Shown here one piece after another: positions 60,425 through 64,000 of a stretch of 64,000 nt of DNA. The stretch comes from DATFVA01 sp963811905 (GTDB taxonomy: Bacteria > Bacteroidota > Ignavibacteria > Ignavibacteriales > Ignavibacteriaceae). Location of the stretch: contig CAWETK010000017.1 of assembly GCA_963811905.1 (NCBI GenBank), positions 124,001 through 188,000 of the forward strand, given 5' to 3'. The notes under the pieces are model-generated. The model ran no database searches. It was not told the DNA's origin and worked only from the letters and a program-made list of their open reading frames with translations. Every line of letters begins with the position of its first letter. Position 1 is the stretch's first letter. A program made the translations under genes and the position numbers.

Positions 60425-60802
60425 ATGAAGGGATTATTATATTTCCTCTTTTTTGCTGCAGTAGGGGCCGGAATATATTTTTATACTCATAAAGCGGAGA
60501 ACTTCAAAGTTAAAGATCAGGTTACGGTGTCTCAGGCCTCAGGGATGGATATTAGCGGCCCGATAACAGCTCCGCCTAAATATGCTGTAGTAAAAGGAAC
60601 CATCACAAATATCAGCGATAAGAATTTTAGTGATGTTGAGGTTTTGTACCAGACAGGTCTGGATACAGTCAGGGCTATTATCGGAAATCTTGAGAAGGGT
60701 CAGTCATCCGAATTTGAAACCAACAGAATAATGGTCAGATCAGGGCATCCCGATTACGAACTTGTAGACATTTTATGCAGGGAAACGGGCAACGCAGAAT
60801 AA
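60425..60802 (+). CDS. Membrane-anchored small periplasmic protein
   Basis: 125 residues. One N-terminal membrane segment (MKGLLYFLFFAAVGAGIYFY), then a beta-rich periplasmic domain: KYAVVKGTITNISDKNFSDV, VLYQTGLDTVRAIIGNLEKGQSS looks like a DUF3426-like or FxLYD-type immunoglobulin fold. 67 bp after the PII-like gene on the same strand. Role unknown; possibly a pump accessory. Confidence 0.65.
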   Translation: MKGLLYFLFFAAVGAGIYFYTHKAENFKVKDQVTVSQASGMDISGPITAPPKYAVVKGTITNISDKNFSDVEVLYQTGLDTVRAIIGNLEKGQSSEFETNRIMVRSGHPDYELVDILCRETGNAE

Positions 60803-60844
60803 CAATGTTTAGTCTGCGGGAGTTCCTACACGTTCCCTTCAGAC

Positions 60845-61102
60845 TTAAGTACTAACTCCCTCAACCTGCTCGTCTTTAAATGGGAAGTCGAAAAAGTAAT
60901 GAAACTCGTCCTCCTTTTTAATCCTGTCCCTGCCCAAATAATACTTGTCGATGCCATCCTTGTTTTTGAAATAAAAATAAAGTCCGTCCTCATACAATCT
61001 TTTTGGTAATCTTATCTTTTTATGGCTGGCAAGGTAAGCCATATCCATCATTACCTGTCTAACTATATTATTTGCTTCCTTCTGAAGATAAACCGGTTTC
61101 AT
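60845..61102 (-). CDS. Small unknown protein
   Basis: 85 residues, cytoplasmic, helical then aromatic-rich: MKPVYLQKEANNIVRQVMMD, KRLYEDGLYFYFKNKDGIDKYYLG, FHYFFDFPF. Not recognised. The gene is short and without a clear ribosome site; coding status is fair because codon use and length match its neighbours. Confidence 0.45.
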   Translation of the reverse strand: MKPVYLQKEANNIVRQVMMDMAYLASHKKIRLPKRLYEDGLYFYFKNKDGIDKYYLGRDRIKKEDEFHYFFDFPFKDEQVEGVST

Positions 61103-61266
61103 TGCTTTGAACTTCTATATTGAGTAGAAAAATGTATTACTGCTTCAAATTTAACAAATGTTAGCTTAATAATTGATTGAATCGGACAGTAGGAATTTGA
61201 TTCATCAAATTCCATTTACTTAATACATATCCCATTATATTTCGTTGAAACAAAATATCCAACAAT

Positions 61267-61719
61267 TCACCTTCCCGGATTCGTAATTCTGGTAGAGTGC
61301 AGCAAAGCAATCTTCCAGCCATCACCCGATCGGCGAAGAATAGCACTCTCAAGCCATTCTTTATTTTGAATTCCATTCAGCTTGTCGGTTATCTCAGCTT
61401 TTAGAAAATAAACAGCATAGGCAATATCCCCCTCAAACTTTACTAAACGGAAGTCGAATGAATCAGTGCGTTTATACCCACTATCCGGTGCAGGCATTGC
61501 TGAGATGTCCCCCTCAATGTCGATTATTTCGCCATTCTCGAGGAGCAAATAATCATTAGTTAAAACCGACCTGTATTCACTCTTGTCCATTTTAACAAAA
61601 TATAAATCGTAGTAATTTTTTACGGCTTGTTTTACAGCTTCCCCGTCGTCTCCTGCCAAAACCTTCAGTGGGAAAATAGAAAGGATCAATAGCATAAGTA
61701 AAATTTCTGTTCTTTTCAT
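61267..61719 (-). CDS. Exported DUF4440 / NTF2-like protein
   Basis: 150 residues with signal peptide (MKRTEILLMLLILSIFPLKV, LAG). The NTF2-like fold is suggested by AVKQAVKNYYDLYFVKMDKS, NDYLLLENGEIIDIEGD, SFDFRLVKFEGDIAYAVYFL and DGWKIALLHSTRI. Binds a small hydrophobic ligand or acts as a delivery domain; no catalytic residues identified. Confidence 0.75.
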   Translation of the reverse strand: MKRTEILLMLLILSIFPLKVLAGDDGEAVKQAVKNYYDLYFVKMDKSEYRSVLTNDYLLLENGEIIDIEGDISAMPAPDSGYKRTDSFDFRLVKFEGDIAYAVYFLKAEITDKLNGIQNKEWLESAILRRSGDGWKIALLHSTRITNPGR

Positions 61720-61827
61720 TTTCTCTCCTTATATTCTAATGATTTATGTCGTAAGAACTTTTTATTCGCCGATCAGTAAAATATGGAGATTTAACATAGC
61801 TGAGTGAGATGAGAAAAACCTCTGACT

Positions 61828-62445
61828 CTATAACTTAAACGAGAGCTTTATTCCTTCTATCGTCATTCCGGTTCCCATTATCGCAAGTATTAATCCCATA
61901 ATTTTTCCGATTACCAGGATCAAATGATTCCCTATCTTTCTTACTATCATATCGCTTAAATTGAAGGCTAGATAAGTCAGAATTATCATTACTGCAAAGA
62001 TTACGATTACTAATGAAAGATGAAGAATACTACCTTCAGTAATATAATTCATCGCTGTAACTATTGTCCCCGGTCCCGCAAGTATAGGAATAGCAAGCGG
62101 TGATATTGCAAGTCCATCGTCCGGTTCAACTTCATCCTGATGGTGCATTTTAGATTTTTTTGACTGCAGCATTTCAAAGCCGACATAAAATAAAAGTATC
62201 CCTCCCGTAATTTTAAATGCGGGGATTGTTATTCCGAATAATTCAAACAGATATTTTCCAAGGACTATAAAGAACAGCACGATAAGAAAAGCCGTTATAC
62301 AGGAAGTCTTTGCGATCGATTTTCTCTCTGCTTTGCTTTTATCCCCGACTAATCCCAAAAAAACAGGCGTATTAGCAATAGGATTCATTATGGCAAAGAA
62401 TCCTGTAAAGACAGTTAAAGAAAAAGTTAAAATATTATCAGTCAT
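61828..62445 (-). CDS. MarC-family integral membrane protein
   Basis: 205 residues, six membrane segments. FTGFFAIMNPIANTPVFLGL at the start, ITGGILLFYVGFEMLQSK and LAIPILAGPGTIVTAMNYIT are MarC/YhgN hallmarks. The function of the family is still unclear. Monocistronic. Confidence 0.9.
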   Translation of the reverse strand: MTDNILTFSLTVFTGFFAIMNPIANTPVFLGLVGDKSKAERKSIAKTSCITAFLIVLFFIVLGKYLFELFGITIPAFKITGGILLFYVGFEMLQSKKSKMHHQDEVEPDDGLAISPLAIPILAGPGTIVTAMNYITEGSILHLSLVIVIFAVMIILTYLAFNLSDMIVRKIGNHLILVIGKIMGLILAIMGTGMTIEGIKLSFKL

Positions 62446-62598
62446 TTTATTCGGTTTTTGTGTAAAACTAACAATTAATTTTCAATTATAATATTGAACA
62501 CTCAAAAATTTCCCTTTGTGGTGACGATACTATTATGAATTGCAGTTTTGCCCGGAACGAAGTGATAATATATACTGAATATTTCCCTATAATTAAAA

Positions 62599-62619
62599 AG
62601 CCGTCCTATGCAGACGGCT
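62599..62619 (-). terminator. Rho-independent terminator of the displaced tRNA fragment
   Basis: On the minus strand AGCCGTC, loop TGCATAG, GACGGCT followed by TTTTTAATTAT. It sits 15 bp beyond the tRNA-Val 3' end and was presumably the original terminator of that tRNA gene. Confidence 0.85.
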
Positions 62620-62633
62620 CTAATCTATTTTTG

Positions 62634-62680
62634 TGGGGGCTGAAGGATTCGAACCTACGACCCTCTGCTTGTAAGGCAGG
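62634..62680 (-). pseudogene. 3' half of tRNA-Val(TAC), displaced; integration site
   Basis: The minus strand reads CTGCCTTACAAGCAG (anticodon arm, TAC), GGGTC, GTAGGTTCGAATCCTTC and acceptor AGCCCCC-A. The 5' half is missing: upstream of the anticodon stem the sequence (CCTATAATAACACAATCCGC) has no D-arm. Half a tRNA beside an integrase is the classic scar of tRNA-targeted integration (attachment site). An intact copy would be at the other end of the element. Confidence 0.8.
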
Positions 62681-62764
62681 CGGATTGTGTTATTATAGGC
62701 CGTATTTCCAACTTTATTCACTTTGTCGGTACAATTTCGGTACACTCCGGAAGGAGTATGCGCA

Positions 62765-63775
62765 ATGTTCCTAACGAAAGATTCAAAATCACCGTATTAT
62801 CAATTGGTGTATTTCATCAACGGTAAAAGAACAAAAATTTCAACCCGCACTAAAGATAAACTAGCTGCCGAGCGTTTCCTGGTAAACTTTAATCAGGGTA
62901 AACCCAAAATAAAAGTTGAGGAAAAATCTTCGATTACCTTAAACGAATTTGCTGCCAAATATAAGGAATATGTTAAAAGGTTATATTCTCAGAAATACTA
63001 TGAGGGTGCTGTTGTTCCTTCTTTTAAGAAGTTACAATGCTTTCTGCATGATAAAGATTTAAATCTGATCTCTTCGAGAGAAGTAGATGACTTTATCTCA
63101 ACTATTTACTCATCAGCTAAATTTGCCGCGTCTTTATATTACAGGACCTTAAAAGCGGCATTTAATAAAGCTGTTGTTTGGGAGTACATACAAAGTAATC
63201 CATTCGAGAAAATTAAATCACCTAAGGTTGCAAAATCATATCCTCTCTTTTTATCTGAAGCTGAATTAATATTGATTATTAACAGTACGGATAAACAATT
63301 ATTTAAAGATATTTTTATTACTGCTTTCTATACGGGTATGCGATTAAATGAAATCCTGAGCATGACCTGGCAATGGATAGATCTTCAAACTGATGTAATA
63401 ACTGTTCGTAATTCACAAAATTTCCAAACGAAAAACAAAAAAGAGAGAATTATACCGCTGCATACAAGGGTTAAAGAAGTATTCGTTAAAAGGTATTGCC
63501 CTGATTTGAAAGAATTAGTATTCCATAGGGCCCCTGGTGTTAAGCTTAACCCAGGTTTTGTCAGCAAGAGCTTTAAGAAGGCAATCAGAAAGACAAACTT
63601 AAATCCAGAATATCATTTCCATACGCTAAGACATTCATTTGCTTCTAATTTAGTGCAGAGAGGAGTTTCCTTGTATACACTCAAGGTATTGCTGGGCCAC
63701 GGCAGCGTTAAAACAACCGAAATTTATTCACATCTGCAGGCTGATAATCTCACACAAGCGGTCAATTTATTATAA
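62765..63775 (+). CDS. Tyrosine recombinase / phage integrase
   Basis: 336 residues from ATG 62765, which has GGAAGGAG eight bases upstream; an open frame from TTG 62723 runs through the tRNA scar. N-terminal SAM-like arm-binding region, C-terminal catalytic domain: TAFYTGMRLNEILSMTW (first Arg), FHTLRHSFASNL (HxxR), VLLGHGSVKTTEIYSHL (His/Trp-type H and the catalytic Tyr). It starts about 85 bp from the tRNA-Val fragment and points away from it, so it belongs to the integrated element. Confidence 0.93.
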   Translation: MFLTKDSKSPYYQLVYFINGKRTKISTRTKDKLAAERFLVNFNQGKPKIKVEEKSSITLNEFAAKYKEYVKRLYSQKYYEGAVVPSFKKLQCFLHDKDLNLISSREVDDFISTIYSSAKFAASLYYRTLKAAFNKAVVWEYIQSNPFEKIKSPKVAKSYPLFLSEAELILIINSTDKQLFKDIFITAFYTGMRLNEILSMTWQWIDLQTDVITVRNSQNFQTKNKKERIIPLHTRVKEVFVKRYCPDLKELVFHRAPGVKLNPGFVSKSFKKAIRKTNLNPEYHFHTLRHSFASNLVQRGVSLYTLKVLLGHGSVKTTEIYSHLQADNLTQAVNLL

Positions 63776-63789
63776 CTTTGGATGACAAA

Positions 63790-63813
63790 AGCCCGATATC
63801 TTAATGAATCGGG
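63790..63813. terminator. Hairpin after the integrase gene
   Basis: GCCCGAT, loop, ATCGGGC. No T-run on the plus strand; a weak TTTTG on the minus strand. A possible weak terminator. Confidence 0.35.
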
Positions 63814-63821
63814 CCATCCCT

Positions 63822-63902
63822 TTCCGTACAGATCTTTCCACTACCCAGATCTATTCTCACCTGCAGGCAGATAACCTTTCACTAGCAGTTAACCTATTGT
63901 AG
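63822..63902 (+). pseudogene. C-terminal remnant of a second tyrosine integrase
   Basis: Reads FRTDLSTTQIYSHLQADNLS and LAVNLL, then stop: nearly the last 25 residues of the intact integrase (KTTEIYSHLQADNLTQAVNLL). No upstream catalytic part is present, so a related integrase gene has been cut down by recombination. Confidence 0.8.
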
Positions 63903-63922
63903 TCCCCCATTCACAAAATAAA

Positions 63923-63950
63923 AACCCGATATCCAGCGTGGTATCGGGTT
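63923..63950 (-). terminator. Rho-independent terminator facing left
   Basis: Read on the minus strand: AACCCGATA, loop, TATCGGGTT followed by TTTATTTT. It would stop a minus-strand transcript coming from beyond the window edge. Confidence 0.75.
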
Positions 63951-64000
63951 ACACTATCCATTTTATCAATGGATTACCTGGTAAACGCGTCGATTAAAAA

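Overview
The window looks like chromosome of a Gram-negative bacterium of the Bacteroidota/Chlorobiota/Ignavibacteriota neighbourhood. The evidence is the low-to-moderate GC content, AT-rich intergenic regions with few Shine-Dalgarno sequences, a mix of lipid A (LpxH), RND efflux, TolC-type and porin genes, lipoproteins, an OxyR, a squalene hpnCDE operon, and small-protein families frequent in that group. The taxonomic placement is an inference from gene content and style; no rRNA is present.

Layout. 1-6 kb: 3'-truncated glgC (minus), a secreted M1 aminopeptidase, lpxH and a class A penicillin-binding protein. 6.1-11.1 kb: a decaying stretch with an intact tRNA-Leu(CAG), a broken tRNA-Leu copy carrying a 41-bp hairpin insertion, GIY-YIG and AraC-type fragments, a frameshifted HEAT-repeat gene, a DUF6155-like protein, a PEP mutase/isocitrate lyase-family enzyme and an 11-bp tandem repeat. 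11.2-17.3 kb: a potassium module with an NtrC-type sigma-54 activator, a KdpD-like DUF4118-GAF membrane protein without a kinase domain, trkH (frameshifted at a T7 run), trkA, a small acidic protein and a histidine kinase, with candidate divergent sigma-54 promoters. 17.3-20.6 kb: purine-rich repeat arrays, a candidate structured RNA with terminator, an orphan response regulator, a complete IS3-family element inserted in an octamer array, and a small ORF plus nucleotidyltransferase pair.

20.6-40.1 kb: a methyltransferase, a seven-repeat propeller lipoprotein, secreted proteins, two fatty-acid-desaturase-superfamily enzymes (one strikingly like eukaryotic dihydroceramide delta-4 desaturase) around OxyR, prfC, hpnC-hpnD-hpnE, an M16 peptidase, a GIY-YIG protein, a four-helix-bundle protein boxed in by heptamer arrays, and an MFS transporter. 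40.4-53.5 kb: a cupin, an RRM RNA-binding protein with a long structured leader, an encapsulated-ferritin homologue without a visible encapsulin gene, and a minus-strand regulon: sensor kinase, NtrC-type regulator, porin, livJ-H-M-G-F and a CBS-ACT protein, with a palindromic enhancer candidate and sigma-54 promoter between regulator and porin. 53.8-60.8 kb: a TetR/TolC/MFP/RND efflux operon ending in a small PII-like protein. 61-64 kb: DUF4440 and MarC proteins, then a displaced 3' half of tRNA-Val followed by a tyrosine integrase and an integrase remnant, which looks like the left end of an integrated element running out of the window.

The most distinctive feature is a set of degenerate 7-, 8- and 11-bp intergenic repeat arrays. 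Most are purine-rich on the plus strand, several begin on the stop codon of the preceding gene, and one was hit by the IS. Functions are inferred from motifs read by eye; no database search was possible.
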